From Lachnospiraceae bacterium (GTDB taxonomy: Bacteria; Bacillota; Clostridia; Lachnospirales; Lachnospiraceae): a stretch of 11,441 nucleotides of DNA. A program made the position numbers and the translations under genes. Of the stretch, positions 1 through 8,614 are shown one piece after another. The stretch is from NCBI GenBank assembly GCA_024403585.1, contig JAKSRN010000039.1, positions 1 to 11,441 on the forward strand. The letters are read 5' to 3'. A model generated the notes under the pieces. It was not told the origin of the DNA. It saw only the letters and a list, made by a program, of their open reading frames with translations, and ran no database searches. How positions within the stretch are numbered: position 1 is the stretch's first letter; the number at the start of each line of letters is the position of its first letter.

Positions 1-1379
1 GTTCCACCGGCGATTCCTATTACCAGGATACCAATACCGGCATACAGAATTGCATTGCTCTTTTGATCCGAATGTGACTTTCCTGCTGCAGCATAAGCAG
101 TAGGAGTCTTATCATTCAATTCGTAATAAAGCGAGGTTTCCTCATCAAAAGCAATTCCTTTTTCTTCCAAAGCATGGATCACTTTAGAGAAGGAATATAC
201 ATAACATCTGTCTTCCGGAGTGACGCTTTCGTATTCCTTTAAAAGGTCTTCTGCTTTTTCTTTTATCTCCTCTTCTGACATGGCAGAAAGCTCAGCTTCA
301 AGACTTATGGCCTGATCAAGTGGACGATCTGTGAGATCGAAGATTCTTCTTTCCCCAGATCGGAATTGTTCCAGTGAAAAACCGGCAAATGCAGCCTGCT
401 GTGTAGCCATTCCATCGCTGATCATAGCATCGTCATGACTGTAACTGCCATCATCAAGCCGAAATGCATCCAGTGCATCAACTACAGAATGGGATTCCTT
501 TATAAACCGGCTGTCTGTTTCAGGATCAATTCCCAGGGAGCAAAGAGCAATAATTACCTGAGAACAGCTCTCTGAATTGGATACATCGCTGCTCTTATAT
601 CCACCATCTTTCTGCTGCATAGAGGAAAGATAGGACAATGCTTTGTCTGTAACATCTGAGATCCTTACCGGGAATGTGTCGCGATCCAGGTATTGAACAG
701 TATTATGCTGATAAGGTGCCAGAGCCTGAAGAACCATGGCCGTGATATCGACGTCAGATCCACCCTTCATCAGACCAAATCCGCCATCCTCTTCCTGCAT
801 GGATACAATATGTTCAAGGATAGCTTCTCTGGTATATTTAGCACCTTCCGGTACTTTATAATCTGAGGAATCCAATGCGATCAAAGCATAAAGCCATGCA
901 TTCATGCCCTGAGCATCAAACGAATCTGTCATATGAAAGTTATAGCAGCCATCAGCCACCAGATTTACTGGATTTCCGTCAGCATCCTCTCCAAAAGCTG
1001 TAGGCTCGCCTCCAAGTGCTGCCACAGTAAGAATCATACGATGCCAGGAGGTTGCTGTGAAAGGATCCAGACCACCCTGCTCTTTGTACTGTTTTGTGAC
1101 ATATTCTTCCAGACGATTCAGGTAAGCGGCTCCCATCTCTTTGTTACCTGTTCGCCCTGTAAGGAATGCGATCCAGTCGGATACGGAATCTCCTGCAGGT
1201 AACAGTTCTTCATCTGAAAGCAGACTTCCCATGTCTTTTCCAAGGGAATCTGCTAATGCTGTAAGGGAATCTGCCGCGGGCGGCAGAGCCGCCCAGGCAG
1301 CACCCGTCTGGAACATAAGAGAACCTGCAAGCAGTAATCCTGCAGCTGATTTTCTTATCATTCCGGGTTTCTTTTTCAT
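1..1379 (-). CDS. Exported prenyltransferase/squalene-oxidase-repeat (alpha/alpha toroid) protein with C-terminal membrane segment, 3' end outside window
   Basis: About 459 codons are visible; the C-terminus runs off the window. The ATG at 1379 follows GGAGG (1387-1391) by 7 nt. Residues 1-30 form a signal peptide: a KKK/RK n-region, a hydrophobic core (AAGLLLAGSLMF), and a likely signal peptidase I site after AWA. The mature part holds toroid-type repeats: QEEDGGFG near residue 194, followed by VDITAMVLQALAPY; QQKDGGYKSS near 255; RLDDGSYSH near 306. These match the QxxDGGF plus helical hairpin pattern of the prenyltransferase/squalene-cyclase fold, which also forms the N-terminal barrel of intrinsic factor and transcobalamin. 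I see no DxDD cyclase motif, so a binding role is more likely than cyclase activity (inference). The last visible residues (from about 441, NAILYAGIGILVIGIAGG) look like a membrane anchor. The gene follows the giant surface protein by 77 bp without an obvious terminator, so co-transcription is likely. The fold is fairly sure; the function is not. Confidence 0.82.
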   Translation of the reverse strand, partial: MKKKPGMIRKSAAGLLLAGSLMFQTGAAWAALPPAADSLTALADSLGKDMGSLLSDEELLPAGDSVSDWIAFLTGRTGNKEMGAAYLNRLEEYVTKQYKEQGGLDPFTATSWHRMILTVAALGGEPTAFGEDADGNPVNLVADGCYNFHMTDSFDAQGMNAWLYALIALDSSDYKVPEGAKYTREAILEHIVSMQEEDGGFGLMKGGSDVDITAMVLQALAPYQHNTVQYLDRDTFPVRISDVTDKALSYLSSMQQKDGGYKSSDVSNSESCSQVIIALCSLGIDPETDSRFIKESHSVVDALDAFRLDDGSYSHDDAMISDGMATQQAAFAGFSLEQFRSGERRIFDLTDRPLDQAISLEAELSAMSEEEIKEKAEDLLKEYESVTPEDRCYVYSFSKVIHALEEKGIAFDEETSLYYELNDKTPTAYAAAGKSHSDQKSNAILYAGIGILVIGIAGG

Positions 1380-1456
1380 GGTTATTCCTCCAAACTTATG
1401 TGTTGTTCCGCTCAACATCCGGTGAATAGTTACTATGTGTTAGTTTCGCTTTACGC
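1380..1456 (-). promoter_or_regulatory. 77-bp intergenic spacer with ribosome binding site for the toroid gene
   Basis: This short gap separates the stop codon of the giant surface protein from the ATG of the toroid protein. It holds a clear GGAGG at 1387-1391 (minus strand), 7 nt before the ATG. There is a weak 5-bp hairpin possibility (TGTTG/CAACA) but no T-run, so I see no terminator. I see no convincing promoter either. This supports read-through from the upstream gene. Confidence 0.6.
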
Positions 1457-4400
1457 TTATGAATTGAAACCTGCACTTTCGGAAGTAATGGTCATTCCAT
1501 TCGCAGATACACGGCATCTGTAAATCATGGAAGCAGAAGAAGCCTTCATTGTTACAGAAAGAGCTGCAGTCTGTGCACCGGTTGCAGTAGACTTGTACCA
1601 GCTGTTACCGCCATCTTTGCTGTAGTACCACTGGTATGTGCAGTTATCAGGTTCTGTTACTTCGACAGTAAACTCAGCAATCTGACCTGCTGTGTAATCT
1701 ACATTCTCAGGCTGAGCTGTAATAGCAGGAACGCCTGTAAATCCTACAGGATTGCTGTATAAGGTATTGCCGTTCGGATCTGTAACCTTACAACGATAGA
1801 TGTTGCCGGCATTAGAAGCTGCCAGAGACAGGGCAATGCTGCTGGATGTAGCAGTTGTTTCAGCTGTCAGACTGCTTGCATACCATTTAGTTCCGCCATC
1901 CTTGCTGTAGTACCACTTGAAGCTTTCAGCTCCTGTTGCTTCTACAGTGAAGGAAGCGTCTTTTCCGTCTGCTGCATCCCAGTTTACAGGCTGAGAAGTG
2001 ATTGCAAATTCATTCAGCTCCAGAAGAGTTACAGTATCAGTATAGAGAACTGTTCCGTCTTTTCCAGTTACTTTACAACGATAACTGTTCTCCATATTGG
2101 AAGAAGAAAGTACAAGGCTTACATTCGGAGTATCATTGCCGTTTGCAGTACTCTTATACCATTTTGTTCCGTTCTTAGTGTAATACCACTGATAAGATAC
2201 AGCATTCTTAGCAACTACAGAGTAAGAAAGTGTATCACCCTTGGATGCAGACTCGATATCTACAGGCTGCTGGATGATTGCAAACTCATGATCACCCTGA
2301 ATCTTGAAGTTTGTGATCCTACCGCAGTCCTCACCGCTTGCAGAGCTGCTGTCTTTATAGAAGGACAGCTTCAGTGTATAAGTACCTGCAGGCATTTCTC
2401 TTGTGAATGTTCCGTTTTCGTTTCCACTGATTGCATCGGCAATGGTCTCTGTTGTGCCGTTATTGTCCAATGAAATTGTCAGCTTGTCATATCTTGCCTC
2501 AGAAGAAACAGAATAGTCAAAGCTTACAGTTGCGGTGTCTGTCAGAGTAAAGCTGATATCTGTAGCAGATGTACTGCTGTCGATGCCTTTATTGCCACTC
2601 ATAAGGCCGTTCTCGATCTGTTTCCATGGATAATCTGTCTGATCTGTCATGGAGATTGCAGAAAGATCCAGATCACTATAAGAAAGTACCTGAAGTCTCT
2701 CGTCATCCCAAACAGTCATCTCGATGCCACATACAGAACATGTTCCATAGCCATAGCCGATATGCTGCTCAGAAATTACAGGTGTATGTCCGCTAGCCGG
2801 AACATAATCAGCTGTGTATGTTTTCTTACAGTTAGGACATGTATAGGTAGTATAACCTTCCTCTGTACAGGTAGGAGCTGTTTCAACACCTTCATCTTTC
2901 TGGTGGAACTGTGCATCCTCCCAAAGAAGTGCAGGATTACCTTCACAGCATGTTCCGAAGCCTTCAATACTTCTTCCTGCAAGTTCATCAGCTGTAAGAG
3001 CTGTACCACAATCTGCTGTTGCTGCGATTGTGTTCAGGTAATATGCATCAGTTGCATTGAATCCGGATTTAGAATCGCCTGCAATTGGCTGTGCACCATT
3101 CTGTGTTTCAGCAGTAACAGAACCTGTGTTGTAACCATGGGTATATGCTGCGCCCTGAAGATCACCAACAATACCTGCAACGTAGCTGTTTCCAGAAACA
3201 GCGCCTGTGTTGTAGCAGCTCTCGATCACTGGTTTGTTTCCACCTGTATAACCAACGATACCACCGACATTTTTGCGTCCTGTAATATCGCCTGTATTCT
3301 TACATCCGATTACAGCAGATGGCTGATAGTTCATCATATAACCTACGATACCACCATATCCGTTTGCGCTGGTTGATGTACTGTTTGTGGAAATTGTTCC
3401 GTTATTTGTACAGTTTTCAATTACTGCATAGTAAGTGTAACCGGCAATACCACCCATGGTTCCTGCAGAAGCACTTGTATTGTTCTGAGTTACATTTACA
3501 TTGTTTACTACATTAATGATATGACATGGATTTGAAGCGTTCTGGCCCTGTGCATAGGCAACAATACCTGCCAGATTTGAGCTTGTTCCTACGACATCAC
3601 CGCTTACAGTAAGATCTTTTACAGTTCCTGTAATGCAGCCAAACAGTGCCAGTGTGCCTGTTCCTGTGCAATAGAGGTTGTAGATCTCATGTCCTGCACC
3701 ATCGAAAGTACCACCCATCTGATAAGAGGTTGATCCGATCGCTGCCCAAGGATATTTTGCAAGGTTGATATCTGCTGTCAGTTTTGCATTTGCTGTTTTA
3801 TTTTTGTTTACTGTTACTTCGTTCTGGAACCATTTCAGTTCAGCTCCGTTGCTGATGAGATAGGTTCCATCCTCATCCTGCTGCGGCTGAGTCATGCTGT
3901 ATCCATCCCATGCTCCTTCGGATGAAGTCTGAAGAACGATCTCGAATGTGTTGTCTCCGTCTTCAGTCAGAGTAACTGTTCCATAGTTATACTCGTAACC
4001 GGAAGCATTTACAACATAGGAGTAAGTTCCTGCTGATGCCTTGAAGGTACCGTCTTCTGCAACGTTTACAGGAGCATTCTCGTAATCCTTCAGAATGATG
4101 GTGCCTACATTAGCAGGAAGTGCAGTACCCTTCTCATCTACAAATGTAAATGCACCGTCTAAGAACTGAGTCTCCTGGATCGGAAGCACAATTGCAGGAA
4201 GGGAACCAAAGGAACCTGCACACATAACTGCTGTAAAGTTTGGAGATTTTCCTCCCTCATAAGTCAGCAATCTGTGAGAACCGTATGTAGAACCAAAACC
4301 GTTCTCAGCTACCAGACCAGATAATGTATAAGTATCGCCTGTCCAGAATTTAGGAATCTTTACAGTTACAGTCTGAGCTGCCGGAGTAGAAGCAAACAGA

Positions 4401-7400
4401 TACTGATTTGCAGTACCGTTGAAGGTTGTATTATCCTCTCCGATCAGTCTGATGGTACCGGACATGTTATAGATACCGGACAGCTTGTTAGCCGGAATAT
4501 AAACAGTGTCGAATACAAATTTCAGTGTGTCATTAGCTTTGATAGCAACGCCCTCTCCGATGCCTGCGTCAGTTCCAATTACTGCGCCATCCTGGTTAGT
4601 AATTGTATAGGAAAGTTTTCTTGTTTTCAGTACCTGGTACTCAGTAAGACCGCCCTTGGTAAGTTTTACAATTGTCTTTCCTTCTGTCATTCCGGAAAGA
4701 GTAACAGAACCTTCCTTGTTTACAGTAACACCTTCTGATGAGAAACCTCCGAAGGTCATCTTGCCGCCTGCGATCTGGCCTACAGCCATAGTAACCTCAG
4801 TTCCAGCTGGTGGAGTAAAGGTATACTCTGCGCCTGCATTGCCTGTGTAATACAGAACATCCAGATCTGCATCGTATTTATCGCCGGAAAGTTTTTCTTT
4901 ATTCAGTCCCTCGTTAATGGTCATTCCGGTATCAAAACCTGTTGCACCATCAACTGTGACTACAAATACACCAGTGTTCTCTGGCCAGATTGCAGAGAAG
5001 ATCGGTTTGCTTCCCATACCAATTGCATCGAACATTGCATCATAAGTTACAAGAACGATTGCTGTTCCGGCATGCTCAGCTTTGACCTCAAAGCTGTGTT
5101 TGGATTCGTTGTTTTCAGTCTTCTCAGCAACGCTTACAGCATCACCGATTACTTCTACATGGAAATCAGGCTCGATTACTTTTGCGTTGGAGATACTTTC
5201 GATTGCCAGCCAGTTACGGAATGGATACAGGTTAAAGGTTGATCCGGATGCCATGTTCAGGTATCCCTTCTCGTTGATATTCATATAAATGTCACCTGTA
5301 TCATAGGTATTAGCTGAGAAATCATCGATTACTGTGCTCTTGTCGAGACTTGCATCGCCAATCATCATGTCTGCAGTTGTTACAGTAGCAGTATTGGCAT
5401 CAGCACTGCAGGTAATGTAATTACCATATGTTACAGCGTCCTCATTCAGAGGATTGGTTACACGATAGAAATATGCTGCAGATTTAGCTGTTTCAAATGT
5501 CTGTGTCTCAGTACCTGCCTCAGCATCGATCACATCTGTCAGCGGATCCATGTAAGTATAGATGTAGTAGTTGAACATCTGTCCTACTTCAAGGATATAA
5601 TCGTTCTGTCCGTCAGAGTCTGTATCTGCATAAGGTACGGTTACAGAAAGACCTGTTTTTGCAGACATTGTAAAGCTTGCAGTTGTATAGTTTGTTGCAG
5701 TTACTGTTCCGTTTTTATAAGTTGGAACAAAAGTCTCTGCACGTTCTCCCATTGGTGTGCCATAAAAGCTGTAGGTATCGCCCATAAGAACAAGGAATGT
5801 TTTTCTTCCGGCTGTGGAAGAATCACCCATTGTTACGTCACGAATAACAGTTGCTTTATCGCCGCCACTGATTACAGTCAGTTTTTCAATTGTGTAATCA
5901 GTACCATAGGTCCATCCGCTTGTGGAGCAATATGCTGTTACAGTAAAGATCTCGAAAGCTTTGTTATCCGCATCAACGTCCAGAACGATTGTTCCGTTGG
6001 AGATTTCTCCTGTAAATGCTTCCGCAATATACTGTCCTGCCTCAAGTGTTACAGTATAAGTTGTTCCTTCAGGTGTTGCCTCTGCAAGAAGGTTATTCTC
6101 TTTTTCTGTATCATCGATTGCATAAAGAGCAAGACCATCAGATGGTGAATTGTATTTGATTGTAGCAGTTACTTCAACAGGTGCAGGAGCATCCTCTACA
6201 GTTACAGCAACAGGGTTCATGATCACATAAACATCTGCATCCTCATTGGAAATTGCTGTCAGGCAGTAGGTTCCAGGCTCTTCAGGAGCTGTAATAGTTG
6301 CAGCACCATCTTCATCAGTAACTACCAGTTCATCGTTTGCTTCATAAACGATCGGTAAAACTTCGCCTGTGGAAGGATCAACCCATGCAAGAGCTGCGTC
6401 CTCAATTGCCTCTGCTGCCTCTCTGAATTCATCAGCATCAGCATACAGGTAGCCCATCATAACCATAGTACCGGATACATTCACATCAAACTCAGTTCCT
6501 GCAACTACAGATTCAGGAACCTCTGTAAATGAATAAGTATCACTCCAGAAGCTTGTATCTCCATATGTGAAGAAATCAACAACGTCGCCGTCTGCAAGAG
6601 CTGTTGTGGTTACAGTTGTTCCGTTGTAGCCACCAGATGAACTCTCGGTACCATCATTCGGATATGCTTCATTAACAAGGAATCCATTAGCAAAAGTTTC
6701 TTCACCAAAAAGTTTTGTTACAAAACCGCTGGAAGGAACTTCCAGAAACTCGCCTGCTGTTTCAGCTGTAAAATCTTCGCCGAAGATCAGCTCATGTGCT
6801 TTTACAAGTGCATCAAGAGCAGTAACTTCGCCTGGAAGTGCATCAGTAAATCCATAGGATTCTGCCAGATTGGAAGCAACAGAAACAGTCTCATTAATTC
6901 CATTGAGATAAGTGCTCTGCATCTGAGAACGTACAGTAACGTCAGCACGTGTTACAGGAACATCAGGTTCTGTAACATGGAGTACAGATGGATTGAGGAT
7001 ACAATATACTTCTTCATCCGGGTTAGAGATTGCAGAAAGCAGATAATATCCCGCCTCATCCGGAACTGTAATGGTAACCTTTCCGTTTGTATCAGTGATT
7101 GCGTCTTCTACTGGAATAATCTCCGGTGAAGCGTAATTTACCCATGCGATTCCTGCGTCCTTAAGTGGACGAGCTGCAGCTTCCATAGCCTCAGCATCGG
7201 CATAATTATAGCCGTTCATATAATAGAGGCCTTTTACTGTCAGCTCCAGCTGACTGTTAGCCTCTGCTTCTTCAGGAACATCAACATAGGTCATGTAATC
7301 AGAGTATGTATCAGCATCCTGATAAACAAAGAAATCAACGATATCCTCATCAGCAATTGCTGTATTGGTAACCATTGTTCCATTGTAGCCGCCCCACGAA

Positions 7401-8614
7401 CTCGGAGTTCCGTCATTTGGATAGCCTGCATTTACAAGGAATCCGTTTGCAGAGGTTTCTTCTCCAAAGATTTTGGAAATCCAGCCGGTGGATGATACTA
7501 CAAGATAATCACCGGTAGTTTCAGCAGTAAAGTCCTCACCAAAGATATCTTCATGAGATTTTACAAGAACATCCAGTGCGGAAACACCGTCGATTTCATC
7601 TGTAAAGCCAAAGCGCTCTGCTTCAAGAGAAGAAACGGTTTCCATGTCAACAGGAGCAAGGTAAGCATTCTCCACCTGACTTCTGATCACTGCATTAACA
7701 GTGGTCTCGACTACAGGAGATGCCTCAACTGTTACCTTAGCATATGCAGGAGAGGATACAATTGATCCGGATGCTCCTTCTCCACCATAAGTCCAGAGAT
7801 AATAGGTTCCCGGCTCTTCGAAAGTGATCTCAGCCTCTCCATCCTCTGTCTCTACAGCATCTGCTTCATCTGCATACAGTTCAGATGCAATATAGATATC
7901 TGCATTATCTGCGATCAGAGATGTTTCATATGTACCATTCCAATCTGTTGCAGTCCTTGCATAACCAACCTGCAGAGGCCGTCCGGCAGTTGCCTGGAAT
8001 TCATGACTGATTGCTCCGTTAGTATCAGTAAAATAATGATACCCAGCTTCAGCGTCAGTATAGAAGTCCCAGTCAGAGTACATGGTAACATCGATAAAAT
8101 CACCATTGTGAAGCACAATGTGATCACTGGTTGCACCCCATGCTTCACTCTCAAGCGGATATGCTCCGTTCACATAATAGGTCAGGTTCTCATCATGTCC
8201 CCAGAAACCGTTCTGCATATAGGTGGAACCTGAGCTGCCTGTAATGTTTAGCTGTGAAGTTCCTTCGGAATAATAGTTCTCCAGTACATAGAGAAATCCC
8301 TGAAGCAGAGTTGTTTCGTATGAGCCATCATCATCCGCATCGTACAGAAAGTCCCCATAGCCATACTCTTCCAGATCGATTGTCTGTGCTACTGCATCAA
8401 TCGAAACCGGTATATAGGCCATGACTTCATCCTGATGAGCGGCTACATCAGATCGCACGTACGCATCGTCGTCGCTGATCGAGATGTAAACGGTACCACC
8501 ATTAGAAACTGTATCCTGTGCAAAAGCCGGAACGTAGTTTGCCATACAGGTGGTGAGAGCCATTGCACCGGAAAGACCTCCGGCGAGGATTTTACTACTT
8601 AGTTTTCGTCTCAT
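1457..8614 (-). CDS. Giant secreted multidomain surface protein: DUF4430-like modules, GLUG beta-helix, CxxC ribbon, Ig-like repeats
   Basis: The protein has 2385 residues from the ATG at 8614, chosen because AAGGAAGG precedes it by 8 nt and the signal peptide then starts with MRRKLSSK. The frame is open to a GTG at 8656, giving 2399 residues, but that start has only a weak GAAAGAG site. The signal peptide probably ends after AFA (residue 32). Modules in order: three DUF4430-like plus Ig-like units (about 35-808); a beta-rich middle I cannot assign (about 810-1490); a carboxypeptidase-regulatory-like domain (about 1490-1560); a GLUG beta-helix (about 1570-1865); a Cys/His ribbon (C1916, C1926, C1929, C1959, C1962); a jelly-roll-like domain (about 1979-2105); and three Ig-like repeats (about 2109-2385). 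There is no LPXTG, SLH or C-terminal membrane segment; the protein simply ends in GFNS. C23 in ALTTC is at best a poor lipobox. The likely role is extracellular ligand binding or adhesion, together with the downstream toroid protein. The exact substrate is unknown. Confidence 0.9.
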   Translation of the reverse strand: MRRKLSSKILAGGLSGAMALTTCMANYVPAFAQDTVSNGGTVYISISDDDAYVRSDVAAHQDEVMAYIPVSIDAVAQTIDLEEYGYGDFLYDADDDGSYETTLLQGFLYVLENYYSEGTSQLNITGSSGSTYMQNGFWGHDENLTYYVNGAYPLESEAWGATSDHIVLHNGDFIDVTMYSDWDFYTDAEAGYHYFTDTNGAISHEFQATAGRPLQVGYARTATDWNGTYETSLIADNADIYIASELYADEADAVETEDGEAEITFEEPGTYYLWTYGGEGASGSIVSSPAYAKVTVEASPVVETTVNAVIRSQVENAYLAPVDMETVSSLEAERFGFTDEIDGVSALDVLVKSHEDIFGEDFTAETTGDYLVVSSTGWISKIFGEETSANGFLVNAGYPNDGTPSSWGGYNGTMVTNTAIADEDIVDFFVYQDADTYSDYMTYVDVPEEAEANSQLELTVKGLYYMNGYNYADAEAMEAAARPLKDAGIAWVNYASPEIIPVEDAITDTNGKVTITVPDEAGYYLLSAISNPDEEVYCILNPSVLHVTEPDVPVTRADVTVRSQMQSTYLNGINETVSVASNLAESYGFTDALPGEVTALDALVKAHELIFGEDFTAETAGEFLEVPSSGFVTKLFGEETFANGFLVNEAYPNDGTESSSGGYNGTTVTTTALADGDVVDFFTYGDTSFWSDTYSFTEVPESVVAGTEFDVNVSGTMVMMGYLYADADEFREAAEAIEDAALAWVDPSTGEVLPIVYEANDELVVTDEDGAATITAPEEPGTYCLTAISNEDADVYVIMNPVAVTVEDAPAPVEVTATIKYNSPSDGLALYAIDDTEKENNLLAEATPEGTTYTVTLEAGQYIAEAFTGEISNGTIVLDVDADNKAFEIFTVTAYCSTSGWTYGTDYTIEKLTVISGGDKATVIRDVTMGDSSTAGRKTFLVLMGDTYSFYGTPMGERAETFVPTYKNGTVTATNYTTASFTMSAKTGLSVTVPYADTDSDGQNDYILEVGQMFNYYIYTYMDPLTDVIDAEAGTETQTFETAKSAAYFYRVTNPLNEDAVTYGNYITCSADANTATVTTADMMIGDASLDKSTVIDDFSANTYDTGDIYMNINEKGYLNMASGSTFNLYPFRNWLAIESISNAKVIEPDFHVEVIGDAVSVAEKTENNESKHSFEVKAEHAGTAIVLVTYDAMFDAIGMGSKPIFSAIWPENTGVFVVTVDGATGFDTGMTINEGLNKEKLSGDKYDADLDVLYYTGNAGAEYTFTPPAGTEVTMAVGQIAGGKMTFGGFSSEGVTVNKEGSVTLSGMTEGKTIVKLTKGGLTEYQVLKTRKLSYTITNQDGAVIGTDAGIGEGVAIKANDTLKFVFDTVYIPANKLSGIYNMSGTIRLIGEDNTTFNGTANQYLFASTPAAQTVTVKIPKFWTGDTYTLSGLVAENGFGSTYGSHRLLTYEGGKSPNFTAVMCAGSFGSLPAIVLPIQETQFLDGAFTFVDEKGTALPANVGTIILKDYENAPVNVAEDGTFKASAGTYSYVVNASGYEYNYGTVTLTEDGDNTFEIVLQTSSEGAWDGYSMTQPQQDEDGTYLISNGAELKWFQNEVTVNKNKTANAKLTADINLAKYPWAAIGSTSYQMGGTFDGAGHEIYNLYCTGTGTLALFGCITGTVKDLTVSGDVVGTSSNLAGIVAYAQGQNASNPCHIINVVNNVNVTQNNTSASAGTMGGIAGYTYYAVIENCTNNGTISTNSTSTSANGYGGIVGYMMNYQPSAVIGCKNTGDITGRKNVGGIVGYTGGNKPVIESCYNTGAVSGNSYVAGIVGDLQGAAYTHGYNTGSVTAETQNGAQPIAGDSKSGFNATDAYYLNTIAATADCGTALTADELAGRSIEGFGTCCEGNPALLWEDAQFHQKDEGVETAPTCTEEGYTTYTCPNCKKTYTADYVPASGHTPVISEQHIGYGYGTCSVCGIEMTVWDDERLQVLSYSDLDLSAISMTDQTDYPWKQIENGLMSGNKGIDSSTSATDISFTLTDTATVSFDYSVSSEARYDKLTISLDNNGTTETIADAISGNENGTFTREMPAGTYTLKLSFYKDSSSASGEDCGRITNFKIQGDHEFAIIQQPVDIESASKGDTLSYSVVAKNAVSYQWYYTKNGTKWYKSTANGNDTPNVSLVLSSSNMENSYRCKVTGKDGTVLYTDTVTLLELNEFAITSQPVNWDAADGKDASFTVEATGAESFKWYYSKDGGTKWYASSLTAETTATSSSIALSLAASNAGNIYRCKVTDPNGNTLYSNPVGFTGVPAITAQPENVDYTAGQIAEFTVEVTEPDNCTYQWYYSKDGGNSWYKSTATGAQTAALSVTMKASSASMIYRCRVSANGMTITSESAGFNS
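1460..2290 (-). repeat. Three C-terminal Ig-like repeats of about 92-95 residues
   Basis: Three tandem copies each contain a QPV/QPE start, a YQWYY or FKWYY strand, a [KD]-G-x-x-WY-[KA]-S turn and a YRC[KR]V strand. At DNA level, the CCATC-TTGCTGTAGTACCA type segment recurs at 1611 and 1896 (285 bp apart, 95 codons), with a diverged copy near 2169 (276 bp away, 92 codons). Each domain keeps a single Cys in YRCKV or YRCRV, without the partner Cys of a classical Ig disulfide; a Trp or Tyr occupies the opposite core strand. The last copy runs to the C-terminus with no anchor after it. Confidence 0.8.
3040..3740 (-). repeat. GLUG-type beta-helix repeats in the giant surface protein
   Basis: The segment encodes serial turns with the GGIxGY...IxxCxNxGxI/VxG pattern: MGGIAGYTYY, YGGIVGYMMN, VGGIVGYTGG, VAGIVGDLQG, interleaved with ENCTNNGTI, IGCKNTGDI, ESCYNTGAV and HGYNTGSV. 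It is preceded by the entry motif FDGAGHEIYNLY. This is the GLUG motif family, known from secreted and adhesin-type proteins with a right-handed beta-helix. The Cys in several turns would stack as a ladder on one face of the helix. The role is probably structural or adhesive. Confidence 0.8.
6185..8500 (-). repeat. Three tandem DUF4430-like plus Ig-like modules in the giant surface protein
   Basis: Three units of about 250 codons share one layout. Each has an xALDxLxK-type helix, a short strand (WISKIFG or FVTKLFG), a VN-x-YP motif, a [DN]GD-hydrophobic strand, and then a beta-sandwich ending in a G-Y/T-Y-x-L strand. The Asn of the VN motif falls at residues 149, 395 and 648, a spacing of 246 and 253. 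Units 2 and 3 are close: 63 of 88 residues identical, without gaps, from ALDVLV to the VDFF-x-Y strand by hand alignment. Unit 1 is more diverged (YYVNGAYP, HNGDFIDV). The pattern of tALdxL, then xxVNGxYP, then xDGDxVxF is that of DUF4430, the domain family of the transcobalamin/intrinsic-factor C-terminus. This assignment is from pattern recognition, not a profile search. Confidence 0.7.

Noticed and set aside
933..1425. Two overlapping plus-strand frames at the 5' end of the toroid gene
   Set aside because: They are antisense to a continuous minus-strand protein with a signal peptide and DGG repeats, so they are shadows.
2762..3376. Plus-strand open frame of 204 codons inside the giant surface gene
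   Set aside because: It is antisense to GLUG-repeat coding sequence, Cys-rich with no recognisable domain, and an artefact of repeat codon bias on the opposite strand.
3040..3740. Regularly spaced motifs that could suggest a CRISPR-like array
   Set aside because: The periodicity is protein-level GLUG repetition in frame; the DNA units are degenerate and vary in length.
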